A stretch of DNA of 64,000 nt. It comes from Nageia nagi (Eukaryota; Pinophyta). Of the stretch, positions 11,494 through 21,950 are shown piece after piece; within the stretch, counting starts at the first letter, position 1, and the number at the start of each line of letters is the position of its first letter. Position numbers and translations under genes: made by a program. The notes under the pieces were generated by a model, which worked only from the letters and a program-made list of their open reading frames with translations, was not told where the DNA came from and made no database searches. The stretch covers positions 92,194,001 to 92,258,000 of the forward strand of contig JBITNC010000001.1 in NCBI GenBank assembly GCA_050084985.1, given 5' to 3'.

Positions 11494-12428
11494 CTATAGG
11501 GTAAGTGTAAGAAGTTGAGTCCCACTTTGGAGGAACTTGTGGGACTTTGTTTTTTTAATGTGGGGTCAGGATCTCAATCTCATTTGGTTTGGGATCCCCA
11601 AGCCAAGATTGGGATCACAAGGGTCGAGATTTTGAAACCTTAGCTTTGGACATGCAACTTCATGTTCATAACAATGGTAATGGAGTTTACCAACTTTGGA
11701 TATGTGTTTGATGATGCTTTTCAAAGCATTATTCCATGAAATTTTTTAGGATTATGGATGAGAGAGTGTAGATTTCAAATATGCTATTTATTTTATAATT
11801 GGATTAGATTTATATTTTTAGTATAATTTCCAATGAAAGAGGGTCCATAAACTTTGAAAAATAGGGTTTCGTATTTGCTAAATAACTTTTTATCTTTTTG
11901 GAATTATGAAAAATAAAATATATGTTCACAATTTGCATACAATTCTCCACAAGTTAAAAAACTTAATTAAAAATGAAAATTTTAGGTCAAATTATGCTTG
12001 AGGGACATGAGCATTTTTCGAAATGATAATTAGGTCTAATAAAAAAATAATTTTCATGAAAAAATTACAAAAATTATCCTCCATAATCTCTAATGTCTTA
12101 GGTATCTTTGCCCAAAAGGATTTAACAAAATATTTTAATTTAGGTATAATTATGCTTGAGGGACACAATGGGGGTGTGGTTCTAAAACTATATTTTTTAA
12201 TTAGTAGGTTTTAAACATGCCTATCAAAAATTTATTTCTATGATTTGGGTATTGGAATAAATTATATATTTGAAAACTAGACTTTGAGTACTACATTTTC
12301 ATTAAAGTTATCTTTTTCAATATTTCAACTTCAAATTTTGAGATCAATTATGACAAGAGGTGAAAATCAAGTAAAACAGTTACACTTTGGCAAAAAGTGG
12401 GACTCAACTTCTTGCACTTACCCTATAG
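11494..12428. mobile_element. 935-bp DNA transposon with 35-bp terminal inverted repeats
   Basis: The first 35 bp (11494-11528, starting CTATAGGGTAAGTG) are the reverse complement of the last 35 bp (12394-12428, ending CACTTACCCTATAG) with a single mismatch. The interior has no transposase-like frame, so the element is non-autonomous. The duplication cannot be read unambiguously. TA on both sides of GGGTAAGTG...CACTTACCC would fit a Tc1/mariner-type duplication, whereas no 8-bp hAT or 9-bp Mutator duplication is seen. The high arm identity suggests this is younger than most neighbouring debris. Confidence 0.8.
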
Positions 12429-13309
12429 ACTTAATTCTTGAATCTAGATTTAATCTACATCCTCTTTAGTGAAATCCACATCAATTCAAGTTGTTGAAGA
12501 TAAATTATATTCATTATGTAAGAATCTACAATGTAGAGCTGATATGATGATTTATGCACTCTTCAGGATGCAAATTGAGTCTTTTTAGATACATGGTAGA
12601 TTCTTCGAGCTCCTTGTATCACTTCCAGATGATCTAAGGTATTTGAATTTATAATTGCAATTTCAGATTACAAAGAGACACATGGTGATATATGATAAGG
12701 TATTGATGTGTATGTCTTTTTTTGAATAAATTTAGACTATGGGGTAAGCCTTTTGAATGAATCTGGGATGTAGAGGTACCATGATGACATAAGCCTTCTT
12801 TGGAGTGCAGATTTATTTATTTTTCTCATTTTCTTTGCGGTGTATAGTTGACGTAGTTATGTTAGCTTCTTCTGGAGTGTGGATATTCTATTCTTTAAAC
12901 ATGGAAAGGCCTTTGTTTTTTTACTCTACAATGCAAAATATGCATGATGATATTTTAGGAATATGGAGTGCATATTTTGATTCATTATGAACTTAGACTT
13001 CACTAACTTTCTTCATTCTAGGGTTCGAATAAAATGCTAGTGACATCACTGGTTCAAGAATGTAGATTATGCCTAAGTTACATTAAAGACTTGCATATAA
13101 ATAAAACTAAAGAAATAATATCTAGATAGGTTAATATAAATACAAATTGAACAATTTAGACACTTAATACATAAAAATACAGAGTATACTTATGCATCAT
13201 GAATTGATCATAATTTGAACAAGATGATTTATCCTTGAACAAAGAAATGGAATTAAAACATAACCATAGGCATACACAACCAAAACAAACATAGTCACTT
13301 GATTTTTGA
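12429..13309. other. gene-free stretch
   Basis: No supportable feature was found. Short open frames (for example 12805-12990 +) show no family resemblance. Confidence 0.4.
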
Positions 13310-13452
13310 TTAAAAATATTATGTACAAAACTATGTCTACACATATATAGGTTTCATGATTTTTTGATAACACATGGGACTTGTTATTTTTTGTATGTAT
13401 AAATATTTACAATATCATAATAACATTAATACATCAGTGTAAATTTATCTCA
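13310..13452 (+). repeat. left (5') LTR, truncated at its outer end
   Basis: Aligns with 16270-16429. Shared landmarks are AATATTATGT, CATATATA(A/G)GTTT, ATGATT(A/T)TTTG, TAACACA, ATTAATACATCA and the final ATCTCA. The outer ~50 bp of the right copy have no match here. Confidence 0.6.
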
Positions 13453-16237
13453 TCGTATTAGAGCTATTAGAGAGGCATACCCATAATATACTGAGGTTAA
13501 CCTCCCACTCGATTATGTAGAAGATAATCATTCCAAATATTGTATGTAAATTAATAATTTTTTAGTTTATTGTTTAAGCATTCATAATTTCAATTCCCAC
13601 CCTATATTACCAAAAAATTGAGTTTTGTCAGATCTCCATGCCATGACATTTACAAATTTGGCCATCACCATACTTTTGAGGGGCTAGACTCTATCAAATA
13701 TGAAGATTAAAATATAAAAAAATATTTCAATGATGGGATTGCTTCAAATATTTCATACAAATTTCTTTACTTGGGTATTAAATTACAAATGGACTTACAC
13801 ATTCGATGTATGGTGGAGGCGGATCCAAATGAGACTTTTGAAGTAAAGGAAATTCATACTCCTACTCCATGTTCAACCAAAAGAATTTCTTCTCTATCTA
13901 AGAAGGTCAACACCAAGTTTGATGATGTATTTACATTTTTTTAGGCCTACACTAGAGACTATCAATGGAAGGTTGACCATATTGGGATCAAGGATCATAT
14001 TTGAAGGGTTGCTTCAATTTTTTGGAAGGTTAAATTTTAAGAATACCCTTTTTGAGTGAAGGTTTAAAAAATATCATATCCTTTATTTGAAATGTACATA
14101 TTTAATATGTCAAATAATTTTTTTAAGTAGTACAAATTTGAATTGGAAAAATAAAATTGTCATCCTAAAAATGTTGAAAATGTATGAAAATGAATGTGAA
14201 TCAATATTCTTTTCATATTATTTTCCTTAAGTGTTTATTAGAGATCATAATTAGTTGAACATAATGATAAAATAATTATACATCAATAACACTATAACAT
14301 AACCATATAATGATAATGAAATGTTTGAACAATAATAGTTTGAATAATAATAGTCTGAACAACAATTTGAGCATCTCAAATTAATACCAAAAAGAGAAAT
14401 AAAGAGCATAAAATCAAGCAAAATGATCATAATCATCTCATGTAAAAATAAGCTTGTTGAAGATATAAGAGGATGTCTAGATTTTGAGGGAGAAAGGGTA
14501 TCGTAAAGGGTTTCTACAATAAGTGAAGTTGACACATAAATTTCATCTACTACAATTGCCATTTCTTATAGTGTACACCAAATATTTTTGAAACATATTA
14601 CTTAAAAATAAAAATACAGTAACTCAAACTCTTCTAGAAATTGATAACTATACAAAAGCTCTTCGAAATCCATTTTTGAACGATCTACATACACAAAAAC
14701 CCAACATAACCCATGAGTAAGAGGTACACCTACAAATTAGAAGGTAGAAGACATGCCCTTTCTTTCATGGTATACCATAACATTAATACATCCATGGGAT
14801 TTCCATTAACACAACCTAACTGAGTTATTTCAACATGCATAGGAGTCTAGGCAAAGTAAAGCTTACCTAACAAAAAAAATAAATAGACAAGAAAAACATG
14901 TTTCTTAGAAGGGACATGGTTACATATAGAATACCCATATACTTAGTATTCAAACAAAATGATTCACAACATATATAAAGTTTTAGCATACAAAATAACT
15001 ACATCTAATGAAATATTCCTCATAACCATAAATAGTACAATAGAAAGCCAAAGGTGAAGACATCAATATAAAACTATGTATATGCTTTCAACTCTAAATT
15101 TGGTAGCACCCCAAGATCTTTCTTTCCTATTTTCTTGTAACCCTAAAGATAAAATCTATAACAATGAGAACTATACCTTGTAAGTCAAAAAATTACATTC
15201 TTATTCCTTATTCATCTTGGCTTGGTAAATTGGTAGTTGGTAATAGTAATTAATGTTTCCTTTCTTAAAAATTGAATATCTAGTTCCTAGTTGGCAACTT
15301 TCCTAAATTCCTACCACATTCTATGTATAGAGCTTAAAATATTAGAAATGTATAATATAATAATTAATATTTATAGTTATATATTTTAATTTTAAAATTA
15401 TTTTTTGATAAGTAATTTTGAAGGTTGCCCTTCTTTTGAAATTTTACATTTAGCATCAATCTTAAACGATGAAGGGTAAATTTAATCACTTGCATTTTAT
15501 TTGATTGGTGACTTTTAAATCACCCTTATTTGAAGGGTAAAAATACTTTTGAATGCCATTAAAGGCTTCAAATTTGATTCTTGGTTGGGATTTGTGTTGG
15601 CAATTGGTACAAAATTGGTAAGTAGAAGAGACTTGTTATCATAGATCAACAATAGAGTGACATGGTTTGGAACAAGCACATTGAAATATGGAATGATAAT
15701 TTTGTTATGTTAGGACTCATTAAGTTGGCCTTCACTAAATATATGAAAGTAGGTTTATTGTTCAACTTATAATACATTCTCAATGGACAACATAAAGGAT
15801 CAATATGATATTATTGATTGTGGTGTTTTGTCAAAGTTAAAGAGCTTTAATGATGTAATTTTTCAACCAATTCTAGGTAAGTTAAAAGAATGGGTAACTC
15901 TGAGATTACATCTTTTAACCCTGTTAATGTTTTCCCATTTTTCTCAAAATGTTTACATGGTAATGATATATGAAGTTCCTAAAAATTCATGGGTTGTGCT
16001 ATTTACAACTATGGTGCTTGGATAGTATGTGTCCTTAACCAATTGTAGTAGAGAATTATAGATGGTTGAGTATGTATCTATCCATGATCAAATAGTGAGG
16101 TGAGTTCCACTATTGCTTGTTATGAGTGGATGTGTATATCCCTACTTACACCTTATATTTGATGAACTATTTTATATGTTCATCAAGTAGTTATTAGTTC
16201 ATTGTCCCCTTTTAGAAATTGATGTAATAAGAGGGGT

Positions 16238-16429
16238 TGTTAAGAATTATTACATCATAAGTTTTGTTATAGGTTGTTGTTTTATAATAATATTATGTTA
16301 TTATCTTATACTGCATATATAAGTTTATGATTATTTGTTAACACAAGAGACTTATCATTGTTTACATGCATGAATTTTACCATCTCGTAATGAAATTAAT
16401 ACATCAAAACAATTTTATATTAAATCTCA
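16238..16429 (+). repeat. right (3') LTR, 192 bp
   Basis: Begins TGTTAAG directly after a polypurine tract and ends AAATCTCA, with TG...CA termini. It matches the left copy over most of its length. 192 bp is short for a plant copia LTR. Confidence 0.6.
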
Positions 16430-17210
16430 AAGAATAAATATAAATGTATTAATATACTATAGCTATGATATACATTCATTTATTTGATGTCGTTCACATG
16501 TCAAAATTCAATGTAACTATACAATGTTCGGAATGCCTATCTAACGATCAAAACATGACCATAAAGGCTATGCATATATTGAAATCTCACTACCCACATG
16601 TTTCCCATTTCTTCCCTTCTCTCCATTTCATTACATAATCTATGCATATATCAACATACTATGTGCGTAGATCAACATACTTTTTGCATATATAAAGTAG
16701 AAAAGTTATTTTAAAAATTTGGCAGATTCATTGATGAGCAAAATATTATCATAGTGGTTAAGATATTGAAATTTGATTTGACCAACCCATGTTTGAATCC
16801 CTCAAATATTGTTTTCATACTTTGAGGACTTGGATTTTTTCTTTTCTTTTTTTTACATATATGCACATGCTTTATGTATATACATACTACTTTTATGTAT
16901 ATCAACATATTGTGTGCGTATATCAATGAAACGAAGCAAAGTAATTAAATGATAAACAAATAGCAGAATTTTGATATACATCAACTCTATAATCACATTT
17001 CTCAAAAGAACATATTAAACTTTTAATTTTAATTTAAACAAATAGTAAATACTTCAAATATTTTAAATAAATAGACAAATTTATTAACATCATGGATTTA
17101 TATCTTACCGTCTAAGATTCTTATGATTGAATTATCTTATCGATTTGTTAATGGACACAAGGAGTCTCAGTGCCTCCATTGTCCATTACAAGGCCATGAG
17201 AGGACATCCC
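16430..17210. other. intergenic stretch with a SINE-like module and a flanking direct repeat
   Basis: Apart from the tRNA-like module listed separately, a degenerate direct repeat TATATCAACATA...TGTGCGTA..ATCAA occurs near 16648-16676 and 16898-16927, on either side of that module. No coding sequence is seen. The plant gene's upstream region begins at the right edge. Confidence 0.4.
16740..16862 (+). mobile_element. tRNA-like / SINE-like module
   Basis: ATAGTGGTTAAGATATTG (from 16751) resembles a Pol III A box in tRNA-derived SINEs, and TGTTTGAATCC (16790-16800) resembles a B box, about 40 bp downstream as in tRNAs. A T-rich tail follows (16834-16855). The phrase GTTAAGATATTG is shared with the module in intron 2 of the nearby gene. 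It cannot fold as a functional tRNA. A decayed SINE is an inference. Confidence 0.35.
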
Positions 17211-17330
17211 CTCCACGTAAGCGTCACCCCCATAATGGATGTTGACGTCAGCAGGGCTGCCACGTATGAATGGAAATTTAACTCTCATTACGTTCACATC
17301 ACGTAATCTCATTTAATCCTAACCCTAACC
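17211..17330 (+). promoter_or_regulatory. cluster of five ACGT cores plus a telo-box-like motif
   Basis: ACGT occurs at 17215, 17245, 17262, 17290 and 17301, within about 90 bp of AT-rich, CpG-poor DNA. The second is the full palindrome TGACGTCA (17243-17250), a high-affinity plant bZIP site; two others are CCACGTA. AACCCTAA at 17321-17328 resembles the plant telo-box. The block lies about 140 bp upstream of a TATA-like sequence and 0.8-0.9 kb upstream of the start codon of the only gene here. bZIP or bHLH control is inferred, not shown. Confidence 0.55.
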
Positions 17331-17457
17331 TCCCTGAAATCTAACAGGCTTGATGCTTAGATTGCCCGCTGGAGTTCAACTTTTTTTTATTGACAGAGAG
17401 TCTGCCGCTAAGCGAGAGGAGATGTGGCCCAGTTAGTGGGTTCCTTACAGGGCCTAA

Positions 17458-17466
17458 TATATATAA
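17458..17466 (+). promoter_or_regulatory. candidate TATA box
   Basis: TATATATAA fits the plant TATA consensus and lies downstream of the ACGT cluster. If used, transcription would start near 17490 and give a 5' leader of about 620 nt with upstream ATGs. A start nearer the gene cannot be excluded. Confidence 0.4.
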
Positions 17467-17516
17467 CATATTTCATAAAGTAAGCTAGGAATTTTCTGCA
17501 TTAATCTCAGGTGGAG

Positions 17517-17654
17517 ATGATTGGGAAGACCACCATTCGAAGAGAATTCAAGCTCCCGTTGGTTTTTAAATTCCACGTTACAGTCCGTCCTCTTTTTTCC
17601 TTTGGAGGACACATCAGGCATGGAAAAATGTTTTTCTTTACAGTTGTGGATTAA
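17517..17654 (+). other. possible upstream open reading frame, 45 codons
   Basis: An ATG at 17517 opens a frame reading MIGKTTIRREFKLPL and ending at a TAA (17652-17654), between the candidate TATA box and the main start codon. It would be an upstream ORF if the leader starts near 17490. No homology is recognised and it may be untranslated. Confidence 0.3.
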
Positions 17655-18112
17655 ATATATGACGAATTATGCTCCACCATGAATTATTTGCTTGTGGATT
17701 TCTAAACACCATTGGTGAATCAATCGTACTTGTGGAGAACCGCACTACGGAGAGAAAATTTGGATTTATTGGGGTCCACGTTTGATCATCCCCTCACACA
17801 AAATTTCTTAACAAAAATGAGTTTGAGGCATCCGCATTTTACCATATGTGTAGATGAATTCCAACACCCACGATGACAATTCTGAAATTTGAGTGGGTTT
17901 AGAGAACCGCACAAGTCTAGGATCCATTCATTATTTATTCCACCATATCTAGGAGATGTCCTGCGAGATTTCTCAACCGCATCTCTTTCTACAATTTGTA
18001 AATGGATCATACAGGAATTTTAGATTAAAAAATTGCTGAATGTTTTGATGATTTTGTCTAATGTTGTTGGTGTTGTTGGGAAGTGCGATTTGAGTAGGGA
18101 GGAGTGTAAGCA

Positions 18113-21100
18113 ATGGCAACGAAGATGGTGAGCTACGGGCAAGTTTTCTGGCAATCGAGAGTGAGTTCGGCATTCCGCACCGGGTGGGCGTGTCTGATGG
18201 CGGGTGTCATAATGAATTACAGTCATATGCACTTGCACTGGATGGCGTTTCCTCTGTTTGCCTACATCATGGCAGTTACTATAGTGGGTGAGGCAACGCT
18301 TGGAGAAGCCCTAAGGTCTGCGTTTTCTGCCATGGCGGGTATAGTTTATGGAGCGCTTCCCACAATTCTTGTTCTGTGGGTGGTGAAACCGGAGAGATTT
18401 TCTGCGTGGGTAACGACCGGATCGGTTGCTGTTAGCAGTTTCATGATAGCTTACAGCAAGATGACGAATATAGAGACTAAACGAGTGGCTTGCGCTCAGG
18501 TGGTGATGATATATGTGTCGGCTTTTACCAAGCGGGAAAGTATGGATCCTGTAATGTACCCGCTCAGAGTTGCAGGAAGCACTGCCATCGGGACTGCCTG
18601 TGCTGTAATTGCTTTGGTTTTTCCAATCCCTAGACTTGCCTGTTATCAGGTTGGTCACTTTTTTTTGTGGATTCTGGGCTCTCTAAGAAATTTGGATTGG
18701 GTGTTGAAGACGGGCATGCTTTTTGCAGGTTCAGGAGAAGAGTAAGCTGGGTGGTCGCATAACGTCACAGATCTTACGCCTTTTAGTGGACGCCTTCAGT
18801 ACGAATGATTTTACGGAAGCCAATTCGTTGCGTTTCCAGGCTAAATCCTTGTCTACTGCAGGAATCAGCATTCTCAAACAGGTGGAAGAGAAAGAGGTAA
18901 GAAGTGTCGTATAAAAACAGCTTTTGAATTGTAATATGATAAAATAGTACACCAACATTCTATATTTTAAATCTTAAAAATTATCATCTTAGGATGTAGA
19001 ATAATCAAATACTTCTTTATTTACAATTAAAATTAGAATAATTTTTACCTTAAAAAAATAGGTTAATGGATGTTTAGTTATTCAGCAGAAATTGTTACTT
19101 AAAAAAAATATCATATTTGAGTTAATTATGATCTACTTTGTGTTTGTATTTGATAGTTGTTTATCCTATGAAAATAGTTAATTATCTTAAGAAAATAGTT
19201 TTTTTTTTTAAATAATTGTTAGAATTTAAATCAGGATCCCTGCCTTTTCAGTACAATATCTTAACAGTCATACCATTCTATCTTTTATCAAAATCTTTCA
19301 ATTATAAATACTAATAGATTATTTATATGAAATAATCTATTATTTCTATGTGATAATGAGCTAATCCTACTGATCAAATACAACTTAAGCGACAGTTAAC
19401 TCCAACGTACTCGAAATGGGATATCACTAAAAAGCCCAGTTGGAGCTATCATTTAGTACTGAAAAGAAGTAACTAGCCCATCACAACCTTCAATGGATAA
19501 TGCAAATAGACTTACGCTAAGGGTGTTCGATTTTCTTAATCTGCTTCCAAGCAAGCTTAAGAATCTGTGGGGTAAATCAAAGGTTTTGTTTGCTTTTGTC
19601 TGCAGGAATACTTAAGGTGGGAGCTTTTCGGACTTGGGTGCACATCGAAGGTGAAATCCTTAAGCAAGGAGTTTGGCAAGCTGAGGAAATCGCTTCTAGG
19701 CATGGAAATGGCTCTCAAATATTCTTCCCCAAACAGAGGCTTATTCCACCTGTTGCTAAAAGACCCCTTACTCTCTCTCACAGAATGGACTAGCCTGGCG
19801 TTGAAGAACTCGACCGGAGGAAATGTAGTCCACAACCATATGGAACTGGTCGCTCAAGAAATGATAGCAGCTGCGGATTCCTTGGAGGAATCCCAGGAAA
19901 TTATTGTACGTAGAGTTTACTATTCCACAACCCAGGAGCCCAACGATTTTATTCATGAATTGCCTTTCCGATCAGCATCTTCTGATGAGGTGACGAAATC
20001 TGATCTCAGATGCCATCTACCAACATTCTTCTTTTTATTCAGCATGAAGCTTCTGTACAAGGAAACCATAGATTTCCTACACTCTTCGGTCCCACGAACA
20101 GACAAACTGCAACAGCAGATTATACCAGTGGGGAGCAGAAAGCAACAGACCAGTCCTGAGTCACCGAACGATTATGATTACTGCCGCCAATGTGCTAGGC
20201 CTCCAACAACAATATCCATTAAAGTCGATCCGTCCCACGATCGAGTGCCCATATGGGAACAATCTATAAGAAAGTTGGCAAGCCTTGTAGACAAGAACAG
20301 ATTCATTATTGCATTGAAATGTTCATTGTCTCTCGGACTTTCAGTCCTCACAGGTATTTTATTCCGCCCAGAACATGGATTTTGGGGAGGTCTTGCAGTG
20401 GCCATGAGTCTGAACACTTCCAGAGAAGCCACCTTCAAGCTCGCCAACGTTAGAGCACAAGGCACAGTAGCAGGATCCATATATGCAGTAGTCGCCAGCC
20501 TTTTGACAAAAAAATATGTTGTTTTCGATGCCATAGCTCTGATACCATGGTTAATTTTCTCAAGCTTCCTCAGACAGAGCAAAATGTATGGATATGCAGG
20601 CGGCCTCTCTGCAGCAATCTCTGCTCTCTTCATCCTGGGAAGGAAGCACGATGGCACACCATCAGAATTCGCCATGGTGAGAATCACAGAGACCCTTGTG
20701 GCCATTGTATGTTATATACTGGTTGAAGTAGCTCTCCAACCAAGAAGGGCTTCCACCACTGCAAGAAGAGAGCTGATTTTGAGCCTTAACAACCTCCATG
20801 ATTGGACCAGTTCCTTCATTTCAGCCCAATCAGACCACCGTTGCATACATGCATTAGCCTCTGGGTTGATACAAGTCAAGGAGATGGAAAAATCATTGAA
20901 ATCCCACATATCTCGGCTAAGGAAAAACACGGAAGAAGCCAAGACAGAGCCAGACTTCTGGTTCCTGCCTTTCCCTGCAACTACTTACTCAAAGTTGTTG
21001 GATAACGTCTCCAACATAGCAGACCTGCTGCATTTTGCCACCCTTTCTTGCGAATCCATTGTAGAGATTTGCTCTACCAGTCATGTTCCAATCGAGAGGA

Positions 21101-21618
21101 TCTACAACCCCATCAGGGACGATCTCAAAGAATATGGAAAGAGATTTAGCCCTCCATTCCAATGCTTTGCAGAAGTTCTTCAAGTCAAGTCCCTTGCCCA
21201 TTTAATCACAGACAACCAGCACCGAATGCTCCAACAAAACACATCCGAAGACCTTGAATCTGGCTATGGAATTGAACCTGGTTATGAAAAACAACCAGCT
21301 GCTTCAGACATCAGTTCTGAATCAAAACATGAGAATTCCCATTGGACCTCATATAACAAGGATCATGTTGTACTTGCCCTCCTCAAGAGTTTTGAGGATG
21401 TGGTGCGAGAGATATGTCTCACTGGATACAACAATGACTTACTCAATGCTTTGAGTGCTCTTGTTTTCTGCCTCAACAACATATTGAAAGAGTTACAGCA
21501 GTTAGAAACCTCCGTCCATGAGCTCCTTCAGTGGGAGAATCCATGGACTCTCATTGACGTATGGGAGATTCACAGCATGCTAAATAATGGAGGGATGGAT
21601 TCTACATCTGCAACTTAA
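18113..21618 (+). CDS. FUSC / AaeB-like integral membrane protein (three exons, 905 aa)
   Basis: Exons are 18113-18649, 18729-18896 and 19606-21618. Both introns are GT...AG in phase 0, giving 905 codons plus TAA. Residues 1-179 form about six membrane helices (AFRTGWACLMAG, FPLFAYIMAVTIVGEA, GTACAVIALVFPIP). Residues 180-454 are mostly soluble. Residues 455-613 form a second block of about six helices (IIALKCSLSLGLSVLTGIL, FWGGLAVAMSLNTSREATF, GYAGGLSAAISALFILG). The C-terminal ~290 residues are soluble and helical. This two-block layout matches plant proteins annotated as FUSC-domain or p-hydroxybenzoic acid efflux pump AaeB-like, distantly related to ALMT anion channels. Transport of an aromatic or organic anion is inferred from the family; the plant substrate is unknown. 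The start has a good plant context (GCAATGGC). Base composition is far richer in GC than the flanks, and no stop or frameshift is seen, so the gene looks intact. Confidence 0.88.
18897..19605 (+). other. intron 2 of the FUSC-like gene (709 bp)
   Basis: It begins GTAAGAAG after codon GAG and ends TTTTGTCTGCAG, before GAATACTTAAGG (EYLR). AT-rich throughout, it holds a SINE-like module on the minus strand. Intron 1 (18650-18728, 79 bp) is bounded by CAG|GTTGGT and TTTTGCAG|GTTCAG. Both exon junctions keep the frame. Confidence 0.85.
19199..19285 (-). mobile_element. SINE-like module in intron 2
   Basis: On the minus strand TATGACTGTTAAGATATTG is followed by GGCAGGGATCCTGATTTAAATTC and then an A-rich tail (complement of the T run at 19199-19209). 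This looks like a tRNA-derived SINE head with decayed A box (19270-19260) and B box (19232-19222). It shares GTTAAGATATTG with the module at 16740. The lengths fit a tRNA-related origin but the cloverleaf is not intact. Confidence 0.4.
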
Positions 21619-21950
21619 CTGTGGGCTGCCTATCTCTAAGTTTCTCCATGGCTTCCAGCCTTCATGGCTGCAGTAAGCATCTGCTAGGTGAATTTGCTCT
21701 ACTTAAATTATGGAATAAGCCCACCAAGTGGCAGTACTATACAAGGTACTAAATCTGAAAGTAATAGAACATGGGTTTTGTTCTTTACCTTCACTTACCT
21801 TTGATCCCTGATGGAGCTTGATAATCTCTTCATGATGTACTAGAAGATTTGAAATCTCTAGGAGTGTAGGAAGATTGTTCTCTTGATCAATGCAAGTGTT
21901 CAAGACTATACAAAATCCCTAAATTTCTCAAAAACAATTCTCAAAATAAT
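21619..21950 (+). other. 3' flank / probable 3' untranslated region
   Basis: The first ~100 bp keep a moderate GC content, consistent with a 3' UTR. A near-consensus polyadenylation signal AATAAG lies at 21714-21719, about 100 nt after the stop. The true cleavage site cannot be fixed from sequence alone. Confidence 0.35.

Larger units (their letters stand above)
13310..16429 (+). mobile_element. old short-LTR retrotransposon (copia-like), + strand
   Basis: A truncated left LTR (13310-13452) is followed at once by TCGTATTAGAGC, two changes from the common initiator-Met tRNA primer site TGGTATCAGAGC. The right LTR (16238-16429, starting TGTTAAG) is preceded by the polypurine tract TAATAAGAGGGG (16225-16236). 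The interior is only about 2.8 kb and encodes no recognisable integrase or reverse transcriptase. A coding-like patch near 13795-13940 and the frame at 15783-16025 cannot be placed. It is either an internally deleted copia element or a non-autonomous derivative. Confidence 0.65.

Noticed and set aside
13021-13040. tRNA gene suggested by GGTTCGAAT
   Set aside because: No matching A box or acceptor pairing upstream, and no cloverleaf can be drawn.
17319-17331. Interstitial telomere repeat (TAACCCTAACC)
   Set aside because: Fewer than two units. Better described as a telo-box-like promoter motif.
18723-18914. Separate 63-codon + strand gene starting at 18723
   Set aside because: It overlaps the end of intron 1 and is simply exon 2 plus the first bases of intron 2.
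20178-20705. 175-codon minus-strand frame
   Set aside because: Antisense of exon 3 of the FUSC-like gene, whose + strand translation has clear family features.
18113-21618. Assignment of the gene as an aluminium-activated malate transporter (ALMT)
   Set aside because: Two separate membrane blocks and a 905-residue length fit the FUSC/AaeB-like layout. ALMTs have one membrane block and are shorter.
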